Source of the DNA: Haplosporangium gracile
Lineage: Eukaryota > Mortierellomycota > Mortierellomycetes > Mortierellales > Mortierellaceae
Reading direction: 5' to 3'
DNA: 43,474 bases
Assembly (NCBI GenBank): GCA_015499985.1
Contig: JAAAUF010000007.1
Location: forward strand, 1 to 43,474
The notes beneath the pieces were generated by a model. That model saw only the letters and a program-made list of their open reading frames with translations. It did not search any database and was not told where the DNA came from. The position numbers were made by a program, and so were the translations under genes. This document shows positions 21,558 through 32,203 of this stretch, in pieces (within the stretch, counting starts at the first letter, position 1; each line of letters starts with the position of its first letter).

Positions 21558-23145
21558 ATGGCGCTGCAACCTGCAAGTCTACTTGTTGACAAACGCAAAT
21601 CGCCGTTACCCTTCGACATTCCCCGAGATTCTGGAAACTATTTTGTCCCATGTCAACCACAACATCCTCCGCTGGTCTGTCACCTTTGTCTGTCGTCAGT
21701 GGTTCTTGATGTCTAAGGTGCGGCCTCTTTGTCAAGTTGCCTGGGATAGCCAATGGGGAACCAAGCTGGAGCCCGTCCTGGTGACTGTTCCAGGAGCAGG
21801 AAAGTTCATTTTCAGTCATCAAGGAGATAGGAAAGATACTGATAGAGCGTGAAAACAGCTTTTGCAGACGATAAAGATATATTAGGAACAATATTATTCA
21901 GGACTTCAGCGACCTGATTCTAGCGGCCCACCAAAGCATTGTCGACTCTTCTACACGTCTCTTCGCGAACTGGACCTCCGCCTTGATTTCTTTGAAGACG
22001 ACCAGCTTGACTGCATCGACTTCCCGTCCTCCCTGACCAACCTCAAGCTCGACCTATGTAACTCTGGAATCAAGACTATGCACTTGGGGGTCGTGTTGAA
22101 CAGTTGTCGTCTTCTGGAAGTCCTTCACGCCGGCCGGGTGGATGACTTTAGAATTGTGGGTCTCTCGTTCAATAGTTCGCAAAAGCCTTTGACGCTTCGC
22201 TCACTCGTTTTCAGGAACGTCGCTTATCTCCAACCAGAACTCAAGGACCTCCTTAGGAACACACCAAGGCTGCAGGAGCTCAAATTTATTGGCCTTCAAA
22301 GCAAGAGCAGGTCTCACCAGGATAGGTTTACAGACATGGAACTGGATCAGTATGACCTTTTTCAGTACATCAGGATGTTGGGCCTAACGATCGACAATAG
22401 CCATTTCTCCATTGCCGAACGCTACTCAACGGAGACCGAGTGGCACCAAAGGCTGAACGAGCATCCTAGAGACTCAACGGAGTGGTAGCTGTGGGCACTA
22501 GAGCTCGAACATTCTCTTCTGGAGGGACTGGCGCTGAAGACCAGCCATGTTACAACCCTGGAGCTTTTCTGGGACCAGAGCAATAGATATGGCTGGACGC
22601 CTTGCTTCGATCTTACAACAGCCCTGCGACACTTGCACCGCTTTCTCTGCACATCGTCCCATTTACTGAATCTCAAGGTCGTCAACTCTGCGATACTTAG
22701 GGAGGCCATGGACTTACATCGTCGTTCAGGATATTTCAATCCGGACGCGGGCGTCATGTTCACGAGGTTGGCAGAGCTGGAGGAGCCGGCAGTTCGGCCT
22801 GCGATTTGGGCGTGTCGAGGTCTTTGGTAGCTCAGTATTGAGATACACAGTCATCGACATGTCGAGTTGACTGCCACGGCGCATTCAAGGATTGTGTTCG
22901 GATATATTTCATGAATATGTCCAAATCTTGAAGTGCTAAAGATCAAAGTGGCAGACTTATGCAAGACGGAAGACGGCACCACGACATAGAATCCGGTGCT
23001 TTCCGGACAACTCGATGGAGGACTGTCTTCTCTCGAGGCTGAAGAAGTTGCGGACGATGAAAGTGCTTGTACAGGATCATTGGGACAGATCGTTTGCTCC
23101 TCGCAAAGATGCTTTGAGCTGGATAAATTCCTTTAGCTAGCTATG
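21558..23145 (+). pseudogene. F-box/LRR-like gene copy, broken (subfamily B)
   Basis: ATG 21558 starts MALQPASLLVDKRKSPLPFD; about 20 codons in, the frame must shift to read the F-box PEILETILSHVNHNILRWSV and TFVCRQWFLMSKVRPLC. After stops near 21852 the LRR part continues from about 21960 (DFPSSLTNLKLDLCNSGIK, then CRLLEVLHAGR) to a TAG at about 22488, then resumes (SSHLLNLKVVNSAILREAMD) with further stops, for example after AIWACRGLW near 22830. The order matches the partial copy at 27818-29955 and the intact copy at 25436. At least four disabling changes are visible. Confidence 0.8.
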
Positions 23146-23282
23146 CAGCGTTGATCAGTGGTACAATCGATCAGGTGGTGACTTAAATAGTCTCGAATTT
23201 AAATTTTGGCAATCCTTTCTTTTTCTTCTCTTTTTCGACTGCGTTGCGATCGCTCATTTCTTTTTCATCTTTTCTTCCGCGA

Positions 23283-25221
23283 ATGTCCTTCAACTCGCCA
23301 CTGGAATACCCTTCCTCAGGACAGCTTCCCACCAGAGAGCGGACCTCTCCGCTTGCCATCCCCGAACTACTGGAGCACATATTCTCCTTCCTCGAAGCTT
23401 ATGACATTCTGTTGCCGCGGTCTGCCGACAATGGTTCGTGATGAACCGACAGCGACTCATCAGGGAGGTTTTTTAGAACGGCCAGTTGCCTGGATAGGAG
23501 CTGGACCTAGACTTGCAGAGTCTGCAGAACGTCAGTCGACTGTGTTGTTACATTGTCAAAAGCTGGGCGGCCCTCTCTCTCTGGAACGACCCTTGTTGGG
23601 GCTGTCAAAGAAAAACACCAGCGCCACTACGCTCAAAACTATCTCAACCAACGACTTCAGGATGAACAGTCATCCAGCTTTCCTCGTACGGACATTGTTC
23701 TGAACATTCAAGCACTGCTGGACAGTCCTTTGCAGGAACTAAGTCTGAGAGGGCATTTCCAGTTTCCATTGATGTTCCAGCCCCTTTTGCCCTTCCTCGG
23801 AGATCTGACAACGCTGGAGATGCGGTTGAGAGAGATGGCAAGGTTCCCAATGTTGCAGGTGCTGACTGCTTGGCCGCTGCTGGAGAGGACCCATTTTGAG
23901 TCCAGGGACGTGCTGATCCTGGAGGGCACTCAGTTCGTCAACAAACCATCCTTGCGGCTCCGGTCACTTGAGCTGCTCCATATACGGGTCAACCTGCCTG
24001 CCTTAGACCACCTCCTGTCGATATTGTCACGACTCAATGAATTCAAACTTCACACCTGGAAGGAAAACACAACAACGCCCATCATTTTCTGCTTCAACCA
24101 ATTTATGAGTGCGAGAAAGCGCGACTACAGGCATTCTGCTTTCAGCAAAGCACGACACCCATGGATGGCATTGGACGTTCTCAGCAACCATCAATTCAAC
24201 ATAAAGAGCTTGGCGACGGATCGACATTAATGCTTCTCAACACTATGTTTTCGCTGACTCTAGTTCAAGCCTTGAAGACAGCGCTAAACGTGGTGACAAA
24301 ACTTGAAATATGACGGGACAATATCAGCACCGCTGTCGGACTTCATGAATTCCTCTGCGACTCTTCTCATCTTCTTCACCTCCTCGTCCCCAACGCCGAG
24401 TTCTCGATCCATCACCTGGACATTTACCAACGCCTTCTCAACCGATGGATCCGCATCGACGACAACAGCAATAACAAGGGCCGATGTCAACCTGTCTCGC
24501 AAAATTGGGCCTGTCACAACCTCCGCACGCTCCACTTGACGTTTCACAGTTAAGAATCTGGCAGGATTGAACCCCCCCTTGTTTTTCGCCTCATTTTCGG
24601 ATATATTTCCAACGTGTGCCGAAAAGTTCGGGATTTGGAGATCTATGGACTTGACGTTTTTTCTCTACGGTCTCGAGATTACAGGCCAAATCTTTGTATG
24701 CGTTTGAAGGGCGAGTTGTGTTTCTTGCGAGATTGCGGCATTTAAGGCGATTTCGGATGAGCTCCTTTGACGCCAAGCTCCAGTGCACACCCTCTGATCT
24801 GAACTGGATGGTCGCTTCCAGACACACTATGGCGGCCAGGAAGGCAAGGAGACGAACTGTTGCGAAGTGGGACTCGATCCTTGCCAGGGAAGGGCAGGAA
24901 GAGCTTATTCGACTAAGCAATCCCGACCGGTTCATAATAAATCCTGCACCGAAAACAAGTTCTGCCGTTGTTAATCGGGAACTGGAAAGCCGACTGAAGA
25001 ACCTAGGTCTTTTGGTAGACGTGAAGACCGTGTTACTGGAAGAGATGGAAAGGGGCGGCTTGGAGGCTTGGCTTCGGTTGCCCAAGGTTGGGCTGTACAT
25101 CGACGTGGACTTTTTGTGGCCAGTGGAGAATGAGTATCTTCAACTCACAAAGGATTATGTCCCGTCCCCAACCAAGAATCGTTTCAGCAAGATGTTTGCG
25201 TTTTATGGACCTAAGCCGTAA
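23283..25221 (+). pseudogene. F-box/LRR-like gene copy, broken (subfamily B)
   Basis: It begins MSFNSPLEYPSSGQLPTRER with the F-box core LAIPELLEHIFSFLEAYDIL, then loses frame at about 23410, before the conserved VCRxW part. The middle (23553-24230) keeps a long open stretch with leucine-rich text such as SPLQELSLRGHFQFPLM and RLRSLELLHIRVNLPALDHL. The C-terminal third (24694-25221) is open: LARLRHLRRFRMSSFD, then DLNWMVASRHTMAARKARRR and LKNLGLLVDVKTVLLEEME, ending at a natural stop. This end aligns with the C-terminal parts of the 25436 and 27818 copies, which helps define the family's full length. Confidence 0.75.
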
Positions 25222-25435
25222 TGTGGACGTAATTTTTCAAACGTGTTTGAATAATAATCTTTCCTTACGTGTTCGGGTACATTCCCACCACATTTTGATT
25301 TTTTACTTGTTCTTGGCCGCTGGATGTGACCCGCTCACATCCAACGCATATTTGAATTTTTATTTTCATCAATCTCTTTGTATTCCTTTTCTCTCTTCTT
25401 CTCTTGGAACAACCACCATACTACTACTGCTGCCA

Positions 25436-27487
25436 ATGGAGATACACGCCCCTAACACGATAGCTGACCGAATAGTTTCGCCCATGGACATACCCGAGCT
25501 TGCCGAACACATTCTCTCTTACCTAGACGACTTTACTATTAACAACAAGGTTGTCCTCGTCTGTCGGAAATGGCTCGTTGCCAGTCTGTGCAGGATCAAC
25601 CGAGAGGCTACATGGGATACCGCCGATCTTCAGGACAAAGAAAAGGAAAAACATGTCCTGAACCAGTTACAAGAAGTCAGTCGCATAAACTGCTATCTCA
25701 GGGACGGCGCCGAGTCGACGAACAAGTGGGAAGCACTGTGCGAGGCGCTGAGGAGTAGGCACCAGGCGTACTTAACAAGACTGGAGCAGTGGCAGCGGGG
25801 ATACCTTGTACAGAGAGGAGATAGTACCAACGATGACAGAGCCACAGCCATTCAACGCCAAGAGCCACTAATGCTACCACTACGGGAGGTCAGGATTCAT
25901 GGATTCGCCGACCTCTGGCTATCACGCATATTTCCATATTTCCCATCGATTACAAGCCTCCAGATCCATTTTTCTTCCCTCGCTGTGATCGAGATGCGAC
26001 TGCTACTCGACAACTGCCCCCGCCTCGAGTCAATGTCCCTCCGGAGCTCCATTACTCTTACATTATGGGGACCTTGGATTCCGAGCGAACGTACTGCCAA
26101 AAAACGATACCCCTTGGCTCTTCGACGACTCGACTTTCGACGTGTCCAACTGCCTCAGTCATGTCTCGAGACTCTGTTAACGATATCGCCCTATATTCAA
26201 CAGCTCACAGTTTGCGAAGCTCAACACAAGTCTACGGGACCTTATGCCGTCAACGCGACGAGGCTTGCTGAGCATGGCAAAAAGCACTGTCGCCATCTAA
26301 AGTCATTCCATTTCTCGAATCGGGAGAACAGCTCTAACAATATCGGGACCCAGTTGTCAGATATCGATGGCGCCTCCAGTCCGTACTTGAGAGATGTTGG
26401 GCACCTTTATCGAGGATATGAGTTTGTGCCGAGTCTTGTTCAGAACCTCCAACTGCAACCAAACATGCTGACAAGACTCGAGATCTTGTCGAATTGCCCA
26501 GATCTGCACGCCTGCCTTTGCATCATGCCGACTCTGCTTCACCTCAAGGCACCCGGGACATATATCTCACTGGACGACATTGATATTCACCTCCGACAGA
26601 GCCATGGACGACTGAGTGGCAGGCCGTTCCCGAGACTTTGGGCGTGTCGGGATCTGGAGACGCTTCATATTGGCTGCTCTACATATAGATCTGACCCGAG
26701 TCCCGAGAGACACATTTTTGGATACGTTTCGGTACTCTGTCCCAAGCTACGCGATCTAGAGTTCTCGGGAGCTGAGAATTGGATGTCTTTGTCGTCGACA
26801 GAAAATCCGAGAGCGTTGATTATGACGTTAGAGGGCGGGTTCTGTCTGCTGAGTCGACTCAGGCTTTTGGAGCGCCTGCGAGTGGGGTCAACCGATATTG
26901 AGCTTAAGTTGCCGAGTTGGCACTGGGACTGGATGGTTGCATCGCCCAGCAGCAGGACGGAGGCGGCCAAACAACAGAAGAGAATGAAGGTCATAAAGTC
27001 GTGGAAGTCCAAGCTGGAGGCGGAGGCTCTACGGGATAAATTGAGATTGCAGTGTCTCTGCTTGCTGGAGGGTGTTCAGGATCCAACAGCTCACCTTGGC
27101 GATGACGAACAACTCAAGGCACAGTTGCAGCACCTGGGGCTTTTGAAGGATGTTACACTCTTTTTGGAGGGCATGTCGATCGAGGAAGATGACGAGGCAG
27201 GCAGTCTTAGGCGGTGGCCGCGTCTCCAACGCGCCTCGATTTACCGCACCGTTCCCTTTGGACAGCCGTTGGAGAGGGAGGTGGAGAGACTGATATTGGC
27301 AGGGAAGGTGAAGATGTCGGTGGTTGTGCTGTCGACCATGAAGAAGCATCGGCACTTTCTCGACGCGTTTGTGTTTGTTGCTGCGCTAGTGTTTGCGTTA
27401 GGTCTGCCCAAGTGGTCGTTGTGGGCGGCTGTTGTTTTCTTTTATTTGATTGCTCAGGATGAGAAGGCGGCGCGATCGGCGCAATAG
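25436..27487 (+). CDS. F-box/LRR-like protein with C-terminal membrane segment, intact (subfamily B)
   Basis: The best-preserved member: 683 residues in a single exon from ATG 25436; the frame is open further upstream, but this ATG sits just before the F-box and after a pyrimidine-rich leader. F-box at residues 17-57, MDIPELAEHILSYLDDFTIN then VVLVCRKWLVASL. Leucine-rich strands follow (PSITSLQIHFSSLAVIEMRL, LRRLDFRRVQLPQSCLETLL, LCPKLRDLEFSG). A basic segment, KQQKRMKVIKSWKSKLEAEA, precedes the conserved LQHLGLLKDVTLFLEGM. The last 45 residues contain two hydrophobic stretches, FLDAFVFVAALVFALGL and WSLWAAVVFFYLIA, which look like a membrane anchor or hairpin and were not seen in the other copies. 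It would act as an SCF substrate receptor, perhaps tethered to a membrane; the target is unknown. Confidence 0.8.
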   Translation: MEIHAPNTIADRIVSPMDIPELAEHILSYLDDFTINNKVVLVCRKWLVASLCRINREATWDTADLQDKEKEKHVLNQLQEVSRINCYLRDGAESTNKWEALCEALRSRHQAYLTRLEQWQRGYLVQRGDSTNDDRATAIQRQEPLMLPLREVRIHGFADLWLSRIFPYFPSITSLQIHFSSLAVIEMRLLLDNCPRLESMSLRSSITLTLWGPWIPSERTAKKRYPLALRRLDFRRVQLPQSCLETLLTISPYIQQLTVCEAQHKSTGPYAVNATRLAEHGKKHCRHLKSFHFSNRENSSNNIGTQLSDIDGASSPYLRDVGHLYRGYEFVPSLVQNLQLQPNMLTRLEILSNCPDLHACLCIMPTLLHLKAPGTYISLDDIDIHLRQSHGRLSGRPFPRLWACRDLETLHIGCSTYRSDPSPERHIFGYVSVLCPKLRDLEFSGAENWMSLSSTENPRALIMTLEGGFCLLSRLRLLERLRVGSTDIELKLPSWHWDWMVASPSSRTEAAKQQKRMKVIKSWKSKLEAEALRDKLRLQCLCLLEGVQDPTAHLGDDEQLKAQLQHLGLLKDVTLFLEGMSIEEDDEAGSLRRWPRLQRASIYRTVPFGQPLEREVERLILAGKVKMSVVVLSTMKKHRHFLDAFVFVAALVFALGLPKWSLWAAVVFFYLIAQDEKAARSAQ

Positions 27488-27805
27488 GGCTAAGATAAGA
27501 GACGGCGTTTCGTCCTCTTTTTCCCTCGGCAAGCAGGGCCCCTCGTGCACACACTCACTCCGACCCCTTTGTCCTTCGGCAAGCGGCGTGCAGCCAATTG
27601 GGTGTGCTTTCTTAGGCAAAGTTTAACAATGGAAATAAAGTTCACGATCTATGGCACGACTGTTGCTCCTGAGAGAAATAAAAAGGTGAGGATGGTTGTC
27701 TTTTTCTTTGACTCTTTTTACATTCACACGCATACATCTCTCTTTTATTGTTTGTTGTTCACACCCTCATGAACTACGTAAAACGGCCTCGCACCTCAGC
27801 TGAGC

Positions 27806-27815
27806 NNNNNNNNNN
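27806..27815. other. Assembly gap (10 N)
   Basis: Ten N bases interrupt the sequence just upstream of the F-box of the 27818-29955 gene copy, so that copy's start codon and leader are lost or displaced. Gaps in tandem arrays of near-identical genes are common; the number of Ns may not reflect the true distance. Confidence 0.98.
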
Positions 27816-27817
27816 TG

Positions 27818-29955
27818 CTGCTGCCGGCCGCCCCTACAGGAGGAGTCGCGGCACTCAATATCGTCGAGATTCTAGAGCGCATCCTTTCCTTTATTGACGA
27901 GTTCCACATCCGCAGAACTGTCATCTTTGTCTGTCGGCAGTGGCTCCAGCTCGCCCGGGAGCGAGTTATTCGTGGGGTCTTTTGGGATACACGGTGGGAC
28001 AGCACCACCAGACTGGGGACCGTATTGGCGCAGTTGCCGGGAGCAGGACGTTTGACATGTTACTGTATGCGAGGCAGTTATGACGACTCTGTCACTGCGG
28101 CGCTATTTTCTGGAATGGAGATGTACATGGCGCGGTACCTGGCGGGTAATCAGGTAATGAAAGAAGGACATCTCCGGAGCGGCGTGTCGTTTTACAGTCC
28201 CTTGCGGGAACTATTGCTGAGGTGTGGGAAAGAGCTGAGGAACTTTGACGCGTTCCCATTCCCGTCGACAATCACTAGTCTGAATCTCGACCTGTACCAC
28301 AACAGTACTGAAATCGTGGACATATCGATTCTTTTGAAGAAGTGTCCGCTCCTGGAGTCTTTGCGCCTTTTCCGATCGACCTCGCTCACCATCGATGGAC
28401 CTTGGATACCGAGTGACCATGACGACATGCAGCAACCATTGCCTCTTCGGTCCCTCGTCCTCACGAACGCCAGCTTTGTCCAGTCCAGCCTCGAAGACTT
28501 CCTGGTAGTCACCCCGAAACTCCACCAGCTCAAGCTGGTCGACATTACTTCCAGGCTCCAGCTACGAGGACAGACGGAATCCACCATTGTTGACTACGAC
28601 TGGAAACGACTTGTTGACCGTGTGCGAACCCTTGGAATCAAACTGGACTCGTTTCATATGTCGCTATCTGGTCAGTACCCCGCCAACAAGGCGCAACAAC
28701 GAGATATGGTTAAGGTTTGTCAGACCACCAACGAATGGACACTTTGGACTCCGGACGTCAACGTGGCCTTGCTTCAGGAGCTGGTGTCGTTGCCCAATTT
28801 CATCACCTCGGTCGAGCTCTGCGGGGTCTCGCAGGCCTTTGTTAGCGCACACCCTTGCGCACACGATCTTTCAACGACCATTCCTCGACTTTTGCATCGT
28901 TACCTCTGTGAATCGCCCCATTTGCGCTATTTCAAGGTCCTTAGGTCGACATTCCTGCTAGAGGCCATGGACTATCATACACGTGGCGGACACCTAGAAC
29001 CAAAAGAGGACAATGTACAGTTACCTTCGTCGATTAAGCAGTTGGATTATGACCACGAGTGGCCGGACGACTTTCCGGGCATCTGGGCGTGTCGAGGTCT
29101 GTTGTCGCTCAAGTTAGAGATGCACAGCCATCGACGGTACATGCTCAAGTCTGGACTTCATTCCAGGATCCTGTTTGGATACATCTCAAGAGTATGTCCG
29201 ATGCTCGAGGATCTTGAGATCGCTCTTCCTTATGAGTGCAGTCATGGGCACTGCTTTGACGCCTATCGTCCCGAATTATCGTTGCGACTTGACGGAGGGC
29301 TTTGCCTCTTGTCAAGGCTGAGACACCTGAGACAGCTACAAGTCTACAACAAAACCGCAGGGCGAACAATCAAGTACGACGAGGTCGATTTGAACTGGAT
29401 ACAGTCGTACCTCCCCTATAGTATACTCTTTTGCTGCAGAGCTCAGTATACTATAGGAAAGGTTATACTATAAGGAGGTGTTCTACGCCGTGTAACCATA
29501 AAAAAGAATAACAAAGGGTGACCCATCACCATGTACCCGATTCTAAAAGAATATACTATAGGAGAGGGAATTACTATAGGATATACTATAGGAGATTATG
29601 CTATAGGGGAGGTATGACTGTAATTCCTGCAGGTCATCAGCCCCGGCACAAAGAGAAGCGAGAGCAGACCATCAGGGGTTGGAGGGATGCTATTGAAGCC
29701 GAAGCGCGACGGGAGAGGATGCGACTAGAATCGGGACAAGTTCCGTGTTATCGAATGGGGTCTGTCCATGGAGCGGTTGATCCGGAATTGATTCAACAGC
29801 TTGATAATTTGGGGTTGCTGACGGATGTCGAGGCTATGGTGGAGGAGATGAATGTGCCGGGTTTTGAGTGTCTCCCGAACCTTGAGAGACTTTCCTTTAG
29901 CAACCAACTTGCGCGGAAGCCCCAGGATATCCTTCGACAGTGTACTCGTTCATGA
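27818..29955 (+). pseudogene. F-box/LRR-like gene, start lost in gap and C-terminus split by a MITE (subfamily B)
   Basis: From 27818, right after the N gap, the frame is open through the F-box LNIVEILERILSFIDEFHIR and TVIFVCRQWLQLARERV and a full leucine-rich region (STITSLNLDLYHN, CPLLESLRLFRSTSLTIDGP, KLHQLKLVDITSR, SRLRHLRQLQVYNK) to DLNWIQSY at 29409. There the 203-bp element inserts and supplies a stop at 29471-29473. The expected C-terminus resumes after the element at about 29614: HKEKREQTIRGWRDAIEAEA, then LDNLGLLTDVEAMVEEMNV, ending at 29955. Joining the flanks without the element does not restore the frame exactly (+1), so another small change accompanied or followed the insertion. 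The truncated product could still be made if the gap hides an intact start. Confidence 0.8.
29410..29612. mobile_element. 203-bp MITE-like element with CCTCCCCTATAG terminal inverted repeats
   Basis: The ends read CCTCCCCTATAGTATA (29410-29425) and, inverted, CCTCCCCTATAGCATA (29597-29612): 15 of 16 positions match. A TA dinucleotide flanks each side (29408-29409 and 29613-29614), consistent with the TA target duplication of Tc1/mariner-type elements. The interior is rich in short copies of CTATAG or TATACTATAGGA near both ends and has no coding capacity, so it would depend on a transposase elsewhere. It lies inside the C-terminal coding part of an F-box gene. The class name is inferred from structure only. 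Confidence 0.75.
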
Positions 29956-30262
29956 GTGTAAAAGTCAACATATAGCGATGTTGTATGCAATACCTTTTTA
30001 ATTTGGTCGAATTGAAGTAAATAAATCGAGGCATTAGCTGCAATGGGCATTGACGCCACCAAAAACTGGAATGGAGCTTGTGTAGCTTGTGTCAAAATGT
30101 CTGGAACACATTGCACAGTATGTCGTCGCTTAGCTCTCGGCATGGCACAAAGGACAGGTGCTTCGACCTTGTTTGCTTCCTCTGCGCAAAATTCACATAC
30201 TTTCTCCTTTTCGTCTGCCATTCACACTCATTCATTCAACAACAACACAAAAAAAAAAAGAC

Positions 30263-31101
30263 ATGTGGCCATCGCTCAGGAAAAAGTTGCTTTTACAATC
30301 AGACCACACCCCAGACCAACGTTCTCCAAGTGGCGCACGCAGGCGGAGACTGGTGTTACCGTTGGTCACAAAACTTCGTTGCGCACTTCGATATGAAGGA
30401 TTTAGAGAGCTTTAGGGGACTATTGGATGTTGTCCCAACTTACTGAAGCTCATCATCAACCCGGATATGTATGTCGACCTAGATCGGATTGCGCGCAATA
30501 TACGGGTTCATTGTCGAAAGACTCAAGTCTTAACAATCGAGTACTTGGTCCTCCATGCGAGTTACTTCGAGCAGTTGGTGTCTAGTTGTCGCACGTCTGG
30601 ACTAGTCAGGTTGGATGTAATTCTGAGAAGCATGGACGAGTCTCTAGTGTCCGCGATCCTGGCCCATGCAGGTACACTCCAGATCCTGAGATTGTCGCTG
30701 CAAAACTTTGAGCATTCGACGTCTCACGGACTAATGCAACTGTTGTGTGGTTGTGTTAGTCTCAAAGAGTTGTTTTGAAGATCAACGTTTTGCCGCCGAC
30801 TGGAACTGTTTTGGAGGTCTTGCGAGGTGAGCCGTCATGGGTTTGTTTGCAGTTGGAGACCTTACAATTGGTAACGCGGACCCAGTCAGCTGATGAAGAG
30901 CCGGCCAAGGCTGGAGACAAGGAGGAGGAAGAAGACATTGAGGCATTGAGAGGGGTATTGTATGAGACTGCAGCTATGGGGTGGTGTAGGAGGAAGGTTG
31001 ATAAGGATGCGTGGATATCAAAGGCTGAAGTTGATGCTGTAGGGTTGAGGAAGATGGTGAAGATGGTTGAGCCCCTGCAGCAGCTCAAGTCCTTGACGTA
31101 G
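30263..31101 (+). pseudogene. F-box/LRR-like gene fragment, 3' half only (subfamily A)
   Basis: No F-box is present. Coding-like text begins near 30345 (VLPLVTKLRCALRYEGF), stops, then continues GCCPNLLKLIINPDMYVDLD, SSCRTSGLVRLDVILRSMDE, ILAHAGTLQILRLSLQN and CGCVSLKELF to a stop at 30778, and on in another frame to 31101 (VCLQLETLQLVTRTQ, GLRKMVKMVEPLQQLKSL). The order corresponds to the latter part of the 18287 gene (CCPNLQQFTVD, CSLSGLNRIKF, SILTHSATLEHI). A leader-like CT-rich stretch and poly-A run precede it. Either a truncated duplicate or a gene with an unseen first exon; truncation is more likely. Confidence 0.65.
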
Positions 31102-31390
31102 AACTACGCCGAGTTTTATCGCCATTAGCTTGTTGTTTATTCCCATAGATACTACTTGCAGTGTTCACAGGGTTAACGTAGAGGTCATTGCTTGGTGACC
31201 AATCTTCCTTGGCATGATCGGGTTTGACTTTTTGGGCTTCTGGGCGTGACTTGGAATGATTGGTCGATTTTAGATCCATTTGCGTGCCAAGACTTCAAAC
31301 CACACGCACAGACACAGGAGAAAAAATCTAAGAGGATTTTTTTTTTCTTTTCATCTCCACACTCGACTGCATACAGCAACTCTTCTCATC

Positions 31391-31453
31391 CACACTTACA
31401 CTTACACTCACGCTTACACTTACACTCACACTTACACTTACACTTACACTCAC
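31391..31453. repeat. (CTTACA)n/(CTCACA)n hexanucleotide repeat in the LITAF gene leader
   Basis: About ten imperfect copies of CTTACA, CTCACA or GCTTACA run to within ten bases of the LITAF-domain gene's ATG. The tract lies in the probable 5' leader and is likely length-variable between strains. Confidence 0.85.
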
Positions 31454-31460
31454 ATACATC

Positions 31461-32203
31461 ATGTCTGACAGAAAAGGCCAATACACACCCGTCAGCACTA
31501 ACGACAACGACAACCACCCCCAGAACACACTCCTCGCACAGGGATTCCAACCTCCACCCTACACCCCTTCCACTGCACCCTCATCACCCTACATTGCAGC
31601 CCACGACGTCGCCGGCCCTTCCTCTACCCCAGCTGCTGGTCTCTACCCTCAGCTCTACAGCCCGCCTCAGCAGCAACCCTATCAGCCCACATACCAGCAC
31701 CCCAAGTTCGACGACCTCTCAAAGCCCCCACCCGCTCCTGCCCGGTTTGCGCCACAGCCTCCTAACCAGCAACCTAATTGTACGGCGTCGCCTTTGATTA
31801 TGATGCGCCCTCCTGGTCGGATTGAGGATTTGAAGGCAAAGCCTGGTGTTGTTGTTTGTCCTCATTGTCATTACCTTGTCCTCACTGAGACTACACCTGA
31901 GAATGGTAAGGATCCCTTTGTCAACTAACGATCTGTCAAAAAAAACAACCTCTTGGCATCCAAGAAAAGCTAAATATGAAACTGGCCACTGACCTCGCTC
32001 ACACTTTCTTTTCGCAACCATTAGGATCGTGCACATACCTGGGAATCCTGGGTCTTTTGCTCGCCGGTATCACCTCCTGCGGATGCTGCTTGTTGCCTTT
32101 GTGTATTACCTCGACCAAGGACATCATGCACTCTTGCCCCAACTGTCACGAGGATGTCGGTCTTTACTCCCGATTGAAGGAGCGAACCTTCCCTCAAGCA
32201 TAA
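31461..32203 (+). CDS. LITAF-domain (LPS-induced TNF-alpha factor-like) membrane protein
   Basis: Two exons, 31461-31905 and 32025-32203, join in phase into 207 residues. Residues 1-115 are Pro/Gln/Ser-rich and unstructured, with a PPPY motif at 31-34 of the kind bound by WW domains of Nedd4/Rsp5 ubiquitin ligases. The C-terminal LITAF domain has the first zinc knuckle CPHC (133-136), a hydrophobic cysteine-containing insert (LGILGLLLAG, then CGCCLLPLC), and the second knuckle HSCPNC (184-189) followed by EDVGLYSR. Family members attach to the cytosolic face of endosomal and lysosomal membranes and help sort cargo. The start is fixed by the ATG after the hexanucleotide leader. It is a confident family call with no specific known function in fungi. 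Confidence 0.92.

Noticed and set aside
25088..25435. 116-codon extension of the intact F-box gene
   Set aside because: It overlaps the end of the preceding pseudogene in another frame; the F-box begins just after the ATG at 25436.
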